Source: Leptospira neocaledonica
Lineage (GTDB): Bacteria; Spirochaetota; Leptospiria; Leptospirales; Leptospiraceae
Length of the DNA: 64,000 nt
Assembly: GCF_002812205.1 (NCBI RefSeq)
Contig: NZ_NPEA01000008.1
Location: forward strand, 129,434-193,433
Direction of reading: 5' to 3'
Shown here: positions 11,782-20,367 of the stretch, in pieces
Position numbering within the stretch: position 1 is the stretch's first letter
How the letters are laid out: every line of letters begins with the position of its first letter
Notes under the pieces: model-generated
What the model saw: only the letters and a program-made list of their open reading frames with translations
Told to the model about the DNA's origin: nothing
Database searches by the model: none
Program-made: the position numbers and the translations under genes

Positions 11782-12407
11782 GATTGGCCGGCCATTCTTT
11801 TAAAGAAGATCACTTTCATATTTTTAGGAATTTTATTCGGGTCAGACTCTTCGCTGATCGGCCCAATAAAATTATAATATAAGATCAAAGGTTTTGTTTT
11901 GAACAGAAGTGTCTCAGGAGTTCCTGTCACGAGTCCTTCCGTACGATCCACTTTGAAAGGTGGTTTCATAATAATCACCGGAAGTTGTATCCCGAATTTT
12001 TTCACTTCTTCTTTCATGAGGACCGCTGCTTCTTTCATTTTTTGTTCCGTAGAAAGAGCTTCCGGATTATCAAAAAATATATCCGGGTCCACGATCATGT
12101 ATAACTTGATGTGTGGAGTTTTTTTCAGTTCTGCATTCAGATAATTTAAAACAGGGATTTCCTTAACACAGGGAAGACAATTGGGTCCATACACATTCAG
12201 TGCGATACGATCTGCAGCAATATCGCCAATGCGAATATTTTCCCCTTCCAAACTGATGCCTTCAAAATCTTGGACACCTAGATTGGATTGTTCTGATGGA
12301 GCACAAACAGTAAGAAGGCTCGAAATTAATAAAAGGATTAGGCGGAAGAAAATCCCCTTGAGATAGGGAAAACTAAGCCTGGAATCGGAGTTGGCCTGAG
12401 AATCCAT
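11778..12407 (-). CDS. TlpA-like thioredoxin-fold lipoprotein
   Basis: 209 residues. A hydrophobic segment at about residues 20-34 ends in LLTVC (Cys35), a lipobox-like site. A thioredoxin-type redox motif CLPC (Cys77, Cys80) follows in [15 protein letters not shown], so this is likely a membrane-tethered periplasmic thiol-disulfide protein of the TlpA/ResA kind. The N-terminal extension before the hydrophobic core is long for a signal peptide, but no other Met is available. It overlaps the amidotransferase gene by four bases. Confidence 0.8.
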   Translation of the reverse strand: MDSQANSDSRLSFPYLKGIFFRLILLLISSLLTVCAPSEQSNLGVQDFEGISLEGENIRIGDIAADRIALNVYGPNCLPCVKEIPVLNYLNAELKKTPHIKLYMIVDPDIFFDNPEALSTEQKMKEAAVLMKEEVKKFGIQLPVIIMKPPFKVDRTEGLVTGTPETLLFKTKPLILYYNFIGPISEESDPNKIPKNMKVIFFKRMAGQS

Positions 12408-12538
12408 GGGCGTTTACCAAAATCGAAGATTCTCCCCAGAATTCAAGGAATAAACGAAAGATATAAGGGATTGACAGACAAGAGAAATTGAGAATGATGG
12501 TAGTTTCAAAGGCCTCTATCCCCTCTCAGGAATACAAA

Positions 12539-13027
12539 ATGACCCAGAACCAGAATTCAGAATTCGATATTGTAACTTTGATTGAACTGGCCAAAAAAAA
12601 CAAGTACGAAAGAGCCGTAGCCGGCTTCCAAATCCTGGATAGAATCGACAGACTCGAATTGCCTAAAAAAATCAAAGGGCGCAAACTTGCCGTCCAGGCG
12701 ATGTTTGCACTCGCAAACGAAGAAGTTCAGTATAAATACGTAACTAAAGAAGAAAGAGCGATAACTGAAGCAGAAGCTCAAGGAAACGGAGCTACTTACT
12801 CCCAATTCAACGGACTATTCGAAGCTCCTCAAGCACCAATCGCAGAAGAAGATATGGAAGAAGATTTTATTCCAGAAGAAGCTGCGAAACCTCTTATGGA
12901 CATGGAAGATGGTGAAGAGGGAGAATCCTACGACGAAGAGGAAGATGATTCCGATGACGACGAGGATGAAGAAGAGGAAGATGATGATGATTCCGACGAC
13001 GATGAGGAAGAAGAAGACGAGGATTAA
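12539..13027 (+). CDS. rpoZ: Probable RNA polymerase omega subunit with acidic tail
   Basis: 162 residues from the ATG at 12539, chosen because the protein pattern begins with MTQNQNSEFDIVTLIELA; the frame is open back to a TTG at 12488. Residues about 10-70 match the Rpb6/omega pattern: KYERAVAGFQILDRIDRL followed by GRKLAVQAMFALANEEVQY, the equivalent of the conserved A-x-x-E-x-x-x-G-K-I helix. Omega binds the beta-prime subunit and helps polymerase assembly. The last 60 or so residues are an almost unbroken run of Asp and Glu with a few Ser, far beyond the usual omega length. The call rests on pattern, not on a search. Confidence 0.68.
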   Translation: MTQNQNSEFDIVTLIELAKKNKYERAVAGFQILDRIDRLELPKKIKGRKLAVQAMFALANEEVQYKYVTKEERAITEAEAQGNGATYSQFNGLFEAPQAPIAEEDMEEDFIPEEAAKPLMDMEDGEEGESYDEEEDDSDDDEDEEEEDDDDSDDDEEEEDED

Positions 13028-13069
13028 ACAATCTTTCAGCTTGTCCGGCAATCCGACGGTTCCCTGAAT

Positions 13070-14401
13070 TTGAAGGAGGAAAATTCCTCCTTTCATCTAC
13101 ATTCCACACAAAATCCAATCAAAGAGGGAGAGAGAATCTCCCTTTCTATTCCTTCCCCCCTACAAAAAGACGAATTCCTGGTGATCATCGGGGTTGGCTG
13201 CGGGTATCATACGATTTCTTATTTGAAATCTGTCGAAGATACGACAAAAATCCTACTGCTTGAACCATTTTCCGAACTAGAAGCCCTAGTTGGGGCCGAA
13301 CTAAAGGAAAAATTAGGTGGGGTCCCTATCTATTACGGCTGGGAGAAGTTTGAGAAATTAAATAGATCCGACTGGATGCCTTCTTCCACCAAGAATCTGC
13401 GAATTTTCATTCATCCGAATTATTCTAGACGTTATCCTGAATTGAGCGATAGGATCCTCTCCTTTTTCTCAAAAAAAGAATCCGTTTCTCAAAACAAACT
13501 CGCGAAGCAGGAATTCGGAAGACTCTGGGTCAGAAACTTCTTCAAACATATGAAAAAATCTTCTGAAAATCCGAATTTGTATCGTATATTGGGCCGTTCT
13601 ATCACTCCAAAGTCCGGAAGGATCGGATGTTTTGTAGGAGCTTCGCCAAATCTAGAATCGGAGATCGATTGGATTCGAAAGAATCGAGAAAAATTCTTCC
13701 TACTGAGTTCAGACACTGCACTTGGATATTTATTAGAAAATGATATCCAACCTCATGGAGTACTATCTATAGACAGTGGGCTTGGTACTTTCTATCATTT
13801 TCCGGAGAATGTTCCGGAGAATATTCCAATCTTCACTTGGTTTGGCGGAGCTTGTCGGATCTTCGACCTGAAAAACCCCAAAATCATCTATCTTTCCACC
13901 CACCCATTGGACCAGATCCTAGGAGCCAAATTTTATCCGAGGGCACCGATATTGGAAAACCCTAGTCTGAATGTAGCTGGTCTCGCGATCTCTCTACTCA
14001 GAACCTTAGGTGCAGAATCCGTTCTATTAAAAGGATTCGGGTTCGAGAGAGATGCAGGAAAAACTCACTGCAGGTCTACTGGTTACGAAAGATACGATAG
14101 ATTTTTCATCGATCGTAGAAGAAGCTTATACAATTCGAGATATACGCCTGAATCTCGATGGAAAACAAGAACGAGTGTCCTAGAAATATTACAAAAATGG
14201 AGTCCTATCCCGATTCTTTCCGAAATCGATTCGAAACAAGAGACGTTCTCCGGCTGGGAAAATTCTCTAGAAAACTACCCTTCTTCTTTTCCCGGCTCTG
14301 GACAAGAATGGAGAAAGCTTTGTTCTGGAATTTCGGAACTTCCGAGTGAGATCCATGTCCTTCTCCCCAGAGAAACCAAACTCTTGGATCCGATAACCTA
14401 A
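13070..14401 (+). CDS. MptE-like (DUF115) protein, possible glycosyltransferase
   Basis: About 443 residues. The core near residues 185-240 reads GCFVGASPNLESEIDWI, LLSSDTALGYLL and GVLSIDSG, the G-A-S/G-P-S-L, T-A-L and D-P/D-S pattern of the 6-hydroxymethylpterin diphosphokinase MptE-like (DUF115) family, which also includes flagellin-modifying Maf proteins. A role in glycan or flagellar modification is possible but unproven. The start is uncertain: the TTG at 13070 directly precedes AAGGAGG, which looks like a Shine-Dalgarno sequence, yet no good start codon follows it in frame. It lies just after the omega-subunit gene. Confidence 0.75.
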   Translation: MKEENSSFHLHSTQNPIKEGERISLSIPSPLQKDEFLVIIGVGCGYHTISYLKSVEDTTKILLLEPFSELEALVGAELKEKLGGVPIYYGWEKFEKLNRSDWMPSSTKNLRIFIHPNYSRRYPELSDRILSFFSKKESVSQNKLAKQEFGRLWVRNFFKHMKKSSENPNLYRILGRSITPKSGRIGCFVGASPNLESEIDWIRKNREKFFLLSSDTALGYLLENDIQPHGVLSIDSGLGTFYHFPENVPENIPIFTWFGGACRIFDLKNPKIIYLSTHPLDQILGAKFYPRAPILENPSLNVAGLAISLLRTLGAESVLLKGFGFERDAGKTHCRSTGYERYDRFFIDRRRSLYNSRYTPESRWKTRTSVLEILQKWSPIPILSEIDSKQETFSGWENSLENYPSSFPGSGQEWRKLCSGISELPSEIHVLLPRETKLLDPIT

Positions 14402-14439
14402 TTTCCGTCGAAGATACTACAAGAAGAAGATTCTACTAC

Positions 14440-14468
14440 TTGACATTCCGGGAGAATTTTCCAAGACT
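14440..14468 (+). promoter_or_regulatory. Possible sigma-70 promoter before the response regulator
   Basis: TTGACA at 14440 is followed 17 bases later by AAGACT, a poor -10 box. The -35 element and the bases after it (TTGACATTCCGGGA) are nearly repeated before the nuclease gene at 22264. Activity is not shown. Confidence 0.35.
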
Positions 14469-14501
14469 CTCTAGTTCCGGGAAACCGGCCTACCTTTCGG
14501 T

Positions 14502-15001
<500 letters not shown>

Positions 15002-16338
15002 CCAGCTGAAAAATTTCCGCGTTTTTTCCAAAACCAAAAAAGGATTCATTTCCCTCGGAAGCATTTATGCCCTTTCGCTTGCCATTTGTTTTCTTTCCTT
15101 CAATCAAATTTCTTCCAAAGAAGCCCCACCTAAGCCTAAATATACGGAAGAACAGATTCGCAAAAAGAAAGAAATTCTCTACCAGATCCTAAAATACGGG
15201 ACCACAAAAGAAAGAGCTAGTGCCCTAAGAGAACTCGAAGATTTTCCAAAAGAAGAAGCAGGAGAATTATACGATCAGGTTGGAGTGATCCTTTCCAAGG
15301 ACCCTGATTGGTCTATGAAGATCTATGCACTTCGAATTTCCGGAATTCTAAAACTCACCCAATTCGAAGATAAGATCATCGCATTATTAAAATATGACCA
15401 ACAAGACGTCCAAAAGGAAGCGGTCTATGTAGTCAAAAAACTCAAATTTGATTCTGGAATTCCTGTTTTGACGGAACTACTCAAAAGCCAGGACTTCACT
15501 AAAAATACGAATTTTCTAATCGCACTCATCGAAACCTTGGCAGAATTTCCTCAGGCAAATGAAGCATTCTCCGTATTAGAAGCAAGGTTCCAGGAGAAGT
15601 TTAACGATCCGGAAGTAAGAGCCCAGATCGCACTCTATTTCGGAAAAGTCAAAAAGTCATCGATCGAGAATGTCCTGATCGCAACAGTAAAAGACGAAAA
15701 AGAACCGATTACACTTCGAGCCTATTCGGTAAATGCTCTAGGAAAAATCAAATCGGAAGCTGCAATCACTCCACTTAGAGAACTTCTGGAAAAAATCCGT
15801 GCATTAAAATCCAAAACCGATATCCAGGATTACCAAGCACTGAAGATACATACGATCACTGCCCTCGTTTCCTTAGGCGATAAGGAAATTATAGAAGAAT
15901 TATATTCGTTTGCAAGAGACGACGATGCAATGGTTCGACTTCGCGCCATCAAACATTTGGCGGAAACGGAAGACCCGGCAGTTATCGAAATTTTAGAATA
16001 TAAGGCACAAAGGGATCCTAGTGAAAAAGTAAAACGCGCTGCTCAAAACGCGTTAGATCAACTTCGCAAAAAACTAGATCCTAATTTTGTACCTACAAAC
16101 ACAGACAAACCCGCAAAGGATACCAGCACACGAAAAGCTGGTGGATCCAGCTCCAGTTCTTCTTCCAGAAGATCCAGACCGGGTAGCGGAACTAGTGGTG
16201 GAGAAGGTTCTAATCCAGTTCCATTAAGCGGAGAAGGTAGCTCTTCTTCTGGTGGTGGAGGATCTTCCAGTTCCGGAGGTTCTTCTGGAGGAGGAAAACC
16301 GGGTGGCGGAGAGTCAGAGGACCTGGAAAACGAATAGT

Positions 16339-16830
16339 ATGAAACAAATCCTTCTCCTATCCATAATCCTTTGTTTGATACCTACATCGGATGGGAGAAG
16401 ATTAGATGCAGAACCTGCAGGAAACACTTACCGAGGCACCATCACTCTACAAGAACCAAGAGCGCTGGATATAAAGGAAACCTTAACAGATTCTTCGCCC
16501 AATTATCCGGAAACAATCAAACTATATTACCAAGGTTTAAAGGAAAACTACGTAGTATTCTACGATTGGAACGGACATACTTTATATTATAAATACAGAG
16601 ATAATAAATTTGATAGAAGATTAAGAAAATATGTTTCTAGATTGGCAGCCGGAGCACCTTACGAGGTCACGGGAGAATACCAAGGAGTATTCGTATTCGA
16701 GAATAAAACCATTCGAAGATTCAAAAAAAAAGGAGAAGATACACTTGCTGATAAAAAAGAAAAACAATCGATCCCGGTATTCCAACTAGTCAAATACAGA
16801 GAATTGATCTTAGAGGAAATCATCTTTTGA
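16339..16830 (+). CDS. Small exported protein, unknown
   Basis: 163 residues from the ATG at 16339, one base after the stop of the HEAT-repeat gene. That start gives a clean signal peptide (MKQILLLSIILCLIPTSDG); the frame is open further upstream only because it overlaps the repeat tail. The mature part has beta-rich segments (YRGTITLQEPRALDI, NYVVFYDWNGHTLYY) and a basic region. No family is recognised. The tight spacing suggests one unit with the HEAT-repeat protein and the following gene. Confidence 0.75.
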   Translation: MKQILLLSIILCLIPTSDGRRLDAEPAGNTYRGTITLQEPRALDIKETLTDSSPNYPETIKLYYQGLKENYVVFYDWNGHTLYYKYRDNKFDRRLRKYVSRLAAGAPYEVTGEYQGVFVFENKTIRRFKKKGEDTLADKKEKQSIPVFQLVKYRELILEEIIF

Positions 16831-17327
16831 TCCGTCTTCCCTTCTCTAAAATTCTTCCGTTCTTATTCATTCTCACCAGCATATCCATAGATTCTGTTCC
16901 CTTAGATCCTGACCAAAAAGTCTATCAACCGGGAGAAATATTCGCAGAAGATTTTATCCGAATCGATTTCCCGGAAAAAGCGCTCGTCCGCACCGAATCC
17001 AGAAAACGCTGGAGAGCGGTTCCACTCAAAGACAGGCCCTGGCTTGCCGTCTGGAGAAAACTGGACCGAGTCGGAGAGGAAACCCTAGAAACCAAGGTAT
17101 TGGAAGCAGTCTTTCCGGATACTACACCTGAAAAGTTCAGCATCTATAAGACGGAGATCTTACGCTGGTCCAAAGAAGACAATTCAGGAGGAAACCCGCT
17201 CCAACTTTATTTCTTTCTACTCCGAAAAGAGGACAAGGCCTACACATTCTACGTCGCATTTTATAAAGAACGCCAAGATCTGAAAGAATGGTTTTCGAAT
17301 CCGAACCGTTACCTAAACCCACAATAA
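16827..17327 (+). CDS. Small exported protein, unknown
   Basis: 166 residues from a TTG start at 16827 that overlaps the previous stop (TTGA). The start IRLPFSKILPFLFILTSIS is a signal peptide. The mature part has many Trp and charged residues (KRWRAVPLKDRPWLAVWRKL, EWFSNPNRYL). No domain is recognised. It is the last gene of the rightward unit that begins with the response regulator and ends 44 bases before the tRNA. Confidence 0.72.
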   Translation: MIRLPFSKILPFLFILTSISIDSVPLDPDQKVYQPGEIFAEDFIRIDFPEKALVRTESRKRWRAVPLKDRPWLAVWRKLDRVGEETLETKVLEAVFPDTTPEKFSIYKTEILRWSKEDNSGGNPLQLYFFLLRKEDKAYTFYVAFYKERQDLKEWFSNPNRYLNPQ

Positions 17328-17371
17328 AATCGACTTGCTAGGAGGCGAGGTCCTCAAAAAATGGAGCCTCC

Positions 17372-17482
<111 letters not shown>

Positions 17483-17500
<18 letters not shown>

Positions 17501-17800
17501 GCTTTCGAGCGAAAGTGTTTATAGCGACCCATAGGGAGCGTAAATAAACGCGTCCCGAGTCCATGGATGGATGAAGGCGCGAGAAAGACGCCGTGGAGCC
17601 AAGTCGAGCAGGATGCGAGACTGGGTAACGGCAAGTCCAATCCTTTTCCTTTGTTTGAGTCTCCGCGGCAGGGATACGCAGGGTATAGTCCGGGCAAAGC
17701 CCGGATGAGCGCGAATGCGCGAACCCGAAGTAGCCCAGTCCGAGCTATGCTCGGAGCCGCCCCTAACTTTCTTGTAGGAGCTCCAACACTTGCACAATTT
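17483..17800. repeat. Structured GC-richer element, no convincing gene
   Basis: This stretch fills the 362-base gap between the tRNA and the next gene. It is GC-richer than its surroundings and packed with short hairpins: CTTTC-GAGC-GAAAG (17502-17515), TCCGGGC-AAA-GCCCGGA (17689-17705), GCGC-GAAT-GCGC (17709-17720) and TCCGAGC-TAT-GCTCGGA (17739-17755). The two 7-bp hairpins share the frame AGTCCG-R-GC. Open frames exist on both strands but overlap one another and look like composition artefacts. It could be a dispersed palindromic repeat or a structured RNA. Confidence 0.6.
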
Positions 17801-17807
17801 ACAAGTC

Positions 17808-18137
17808 CTACCCTCCTACTCCATGATCTAAATTCGTTCTCAAAAACCAATCTACTCCGAAATATAAAAAGATACTCCCTGCATAAAATAGAAGGAAGAA
17901 GACCCATTTCCACCTGGAGCCGTAACCCAAACCAAAGTAGATAAACACAAACACATTCAAAATATGTTGAATTCCAACAACTAGATAAAGCCAAAGAAAT
18001 GCACGATCCAAATCACTGAGGTGTCCGTCGGGAAAACCAATAAGAGATCGTTCATAAAAGAAATATCCAGCAAGGAAAGTGGAGATACATCCTAGATAGA
18101 TTGCAGTTGGTAAAATTCGTTTTTGGAATGCGTTCAT
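17808..18137 (-). CDS. Small multi-pass membrane protein, unknown
   Basis: 109 residues with three to four hydrophobic helices (ILPTAIYLGCISTFLAGYFF, FLWLYLVVGIQHILNVFVFI, WVFFLLFYAGSIFLYFGVDW). No family recognised. The last few residues (DHGVGG) run to the edge of the structured element, so the C terminus may have been shaped by that element. Confidence 0.68.
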   Translation of the reverse strand: MNAFQKRILPTAIYLGCISTFLAGYFFYERSLIGFPDGHLSDLDRAFLWLYLVVGIQHILNVFVFIYFGLGYGSRWKWVFFLLFYAGSIFLYFGVDWFLRTNLDHGVGG

Positions 18138-18343
18138 ATTCGTTCCCGAAATTTCGCGTGTAGTATCTTCGACGAGCTCACCAGAAACAAGACATAAACT
18201 CTTTTATGAGACAGAATAAGGTAAAGAATTCTTAATATTATGTCGTTAATATTAGTTTTTCCTAAAGCGGAAGCGATTAGAAACCAGTCTAATTTTTTTA
18301 GTTTTGCTTGCCCTCTCATTTGGGATAAGGTAAGTTGTGTCAT
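18134..18343 (-). CDS. Doubtful small ORF before the membrane protein
   Basis: 69 residues from the ATG at 18343, ending in a TGA that overlaps the start of the membrane-protein gene (ATGA). The overlap and the hydrophobic middle (IILRILYLILSHKRVYVLFLV) speak for a gene. The lack of a ribosome binding site and the position, starting 51 bases from a divergent kinase gene, speak against it. No family seen. Confidence 0.3.
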   Translation of the reverse strand: MTQLTLSQMRGQAKLKKLDWFLIASALGKTNINDIILRILYLILSHKRVYVLFLVSSSKILHAKFRERI

Positions 18344-18394
18344 AATCTTGGAATTAGTCAAAACTTTGACACAGTTTACGTTAGGAGATTCGGG

Positions 18395-20278
18395 ATGATC
18401 CAAACAGTAGAGAAAATTTTTAGAGAATACTTCCCCATCCCGGAAGAAAGAAAGAAAACCATTCTTCTTGTAGAAGATGAAGCCATCATTGCACTCTCCG
18501 AAACTCAAAGATTAAAAAAGAATGGGTTCAGAGTGATCTCCGCTTCTTCCGCGGATGAAGCAGTTCAAATAGCGACTAACGATTATACGATCGATTTAGT
18601 TCTCATGGATATAGATCTAGGAAGAGAAGAAGACGGCACGGATGCCGCCGTCCGCATCCTAAAAACAAGGGACATCCCTATCGTATTCCTTTCCAGTCAT
18701 ACTGAACCGGAGATTGTAGACAAAACGGAAAAGATCACTTCTTACGGTTACGTGGTAAAAAATTCAGGAGAAACTGTTCTTATAGCTTCTATCAAGATGG
18801 CTTTCAAATTGTATGAGTCTCATCTTCGCCTAAAAAGAAGCGAAGAATCCTTAAAAGAAAACCAAGAACTTCTGAAAGCAACTTTAAGATCCATAGGAGA
18901 CGGAGTTATTTCTACCGATGAGTTAGGCAATATTACGGATATGAACTATGTTGCAGAGACCTTAACCGGCTGGACTAGATCGGAAGCCATCGGAGAACCT
19001 ATCGAAAGGGTTTTCAGAATTGTTAACGCGAGAACCAAAAGAAGAATGCGAAATTCTTTGGATATACTTACCCCTAAAGAAAAAAATATGGGCCTCGAAA
19101 ACCAAGTATTACTTATTTCTAAATCCGGTTCTGAACATAGGGTCGCAGAAAGTTCAGCCCCCATCCTTTCTGAAAAAGGATACACCATTGGTTCCGTTTT
19201 GGTATTCAGAGATATCTCAAAAGAATATAGCCTACTGGAGAATATTAAAGAAAGTGAATCTAGATTTAAGATTGTAGCGAATGCTGCACCTGTTATGATC
19301 TGGGTTTCCGGACTAGATAAAAAATGTAATTGGTTCAACCAAACCTGGCTAAACTTTACCGGAAGAACCATGGAGCAAGAACTTGGTGATGGCTGGGCAG
19401 AAGGTGTACATCCAAACGATTTAGAAGAATGTATACAGATCTATTCCAGTCATTTCGACGAAAGACAACCTTTCAGCATGACCTACCGTATAAAAAACAA
19501 AAATGGGGACTGGAGATGGATCCAAGACAATGGTCTCCCGATCACTAACGAATCAGGAATTTTTACCGGCTTTATCGGTTCCTGCGTCGATATCACAGAA
19601 GCGAAAGAAGCTTTAGAAACCTTGGCAAAAGACCTTCACGAAAGAGAATATCTTTATAAGGAACTCCAACATAGGGTCAAAAACAGCATGAGTATGATCA
19701 GCTCTATCGTAGAGATAGAAGCATCCAGATCTTCAGATGCTAAGTTAGAAAATACTTTAGAAAATTTAGTAAATCGTATCCATTCTGTCGGAAATTTGTA
19801 TGAGATGTTATATACTTCCGACAATTCCCATTCTGTACGACTAGATCGTTATATCCAAAAGATTACAGAAAATCTATTGAATGCTTTCCAAGAAAAAACG
19901 AATGGGATCGCTCTGCAATTGGATCTAAAAGATCTAGAAATAGATGTGAAAAGTGCAATTCCTCTCGGACTTATTTTAAATGAGCTAGTTACTAATATTT
20001 TCAAATATGCGTTTCCTAAAAAACAGGAAGGAAAAATTTCCATCCGACTTTTTAAGGAGGACTCTTGGGTAACTCTAGTTGTCTCAGACAATGGAGTGCC
20101 TTTTCCTAAAGGATTTCGTATGGATTATTCTCCAGGTTTAGGACTCCAACTTGTGAATATGTTAGTTGATCAGTTGAAAGGAAACATTCAATGGAAATTG
20201 AATGGAGAGAAAGAAGTTTCGATCCGATTCTGCAACAAAGAAGAACACTCCGATCAATTTTCATTCGTAAAATCTTAG
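18395..20278 (+). CDS. Receiver-PAS-PAS-HisKA_2 sensor histidine kinase
   Basis: 628 residues from the ATG at 18395, preceded by AGGAG at ideal distance; an upstream in-frame start lacks this. Order of domains: receiver (residues about 22-140, acidic ED pair in LVEDEA, phosphoacceptor Asp72 in LMDIDLG), PAS (about 165-285, GVISTDELGNITDMN), PAS/PAC (about 290-410, MIWVSGLDKKCNWFNQTWL), HisKA_2 with the His in LQHRVKNSMSMI near residue 425, and HATPase (LNELVTNIFKYAFP, GLGLQLV). It is cytoplasmic, with no membrane segment. A receiver placed first suggests that it is controlled by another kinase before phosphorylating its own partner. Confidence 0.92.
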   Translation: MIQTVEKIFREYFPIPEERKKTILLVEDEAIIALSETQRLKKNGFRVISASSADEAVQIATNDYTIDLVLMDIDLGREEDGTDAAVRILKTRDIPIVFLSSHTEPEIVDKTEKITSYGYVVKNSGETVLIASIKMAFKLYESHLRLKRSEESLKENQELLKATLRSIGDGVISTDELGNITDMNYVAETLTGWTRSEAIGEPIERVFRIVNARTKRRMRNSLDILTPKEKNMGLENQVLLISKSGSEHRVAESSAPILSEKGYTIGSVLVFRDISKEYSLLENIKESESRFKIVANAAPVMIWVSGLDKKCNWFNQTWLNFTGRTMEQELGDGWAEGVHPNDLEECIQIYSSHFDERQPFSMTYRIKNKNGDWRWIQDNGLPITNESGIFTGFIGSCVDITEAKEALETLAKDLHEREYLYKELQHRVKNSMSMISSIVEIEASRSSDAKLENTLENLVNRIHSVGNLYEMLYTSDNSHSVRLDRYIQKITENLLNAFQEKTNGIALQLDLKDLEIDVKSAIPLGLILNELVTNIFKYAFPKKQEGKISIRLFKEDSWVTLVVSDNGVPFPKGFRMDYSPGLGLQLVNMLVDQLKGNIQWKLNGEKEVSIRFCNKEEHSDQFSFVKS

Positions 20279-20367
20279 AAATTTCTTCCAAATTTTTCCG
20301 AATTTCCTGCCAAAATTAGTCAGAATTCCAGATTGCCAACCTGCAGGGCGAATTGGAAACTTAAACT

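Noticed and set aside
12815..13118. Leftward ORFs over the acidic tail of the omega-like gene
   Set aside because: Their Phe/Ile- and His/Arg-rich sequence is the complement of GAA/GAT codon runs.
18134..18508. The longer version (124 residues) of the small leftward ORF
   Set aside because: It would overlap the well-supported start and receiver domain of the kinase on the other strand; only the part up to 18343 is kept, at low confidence.
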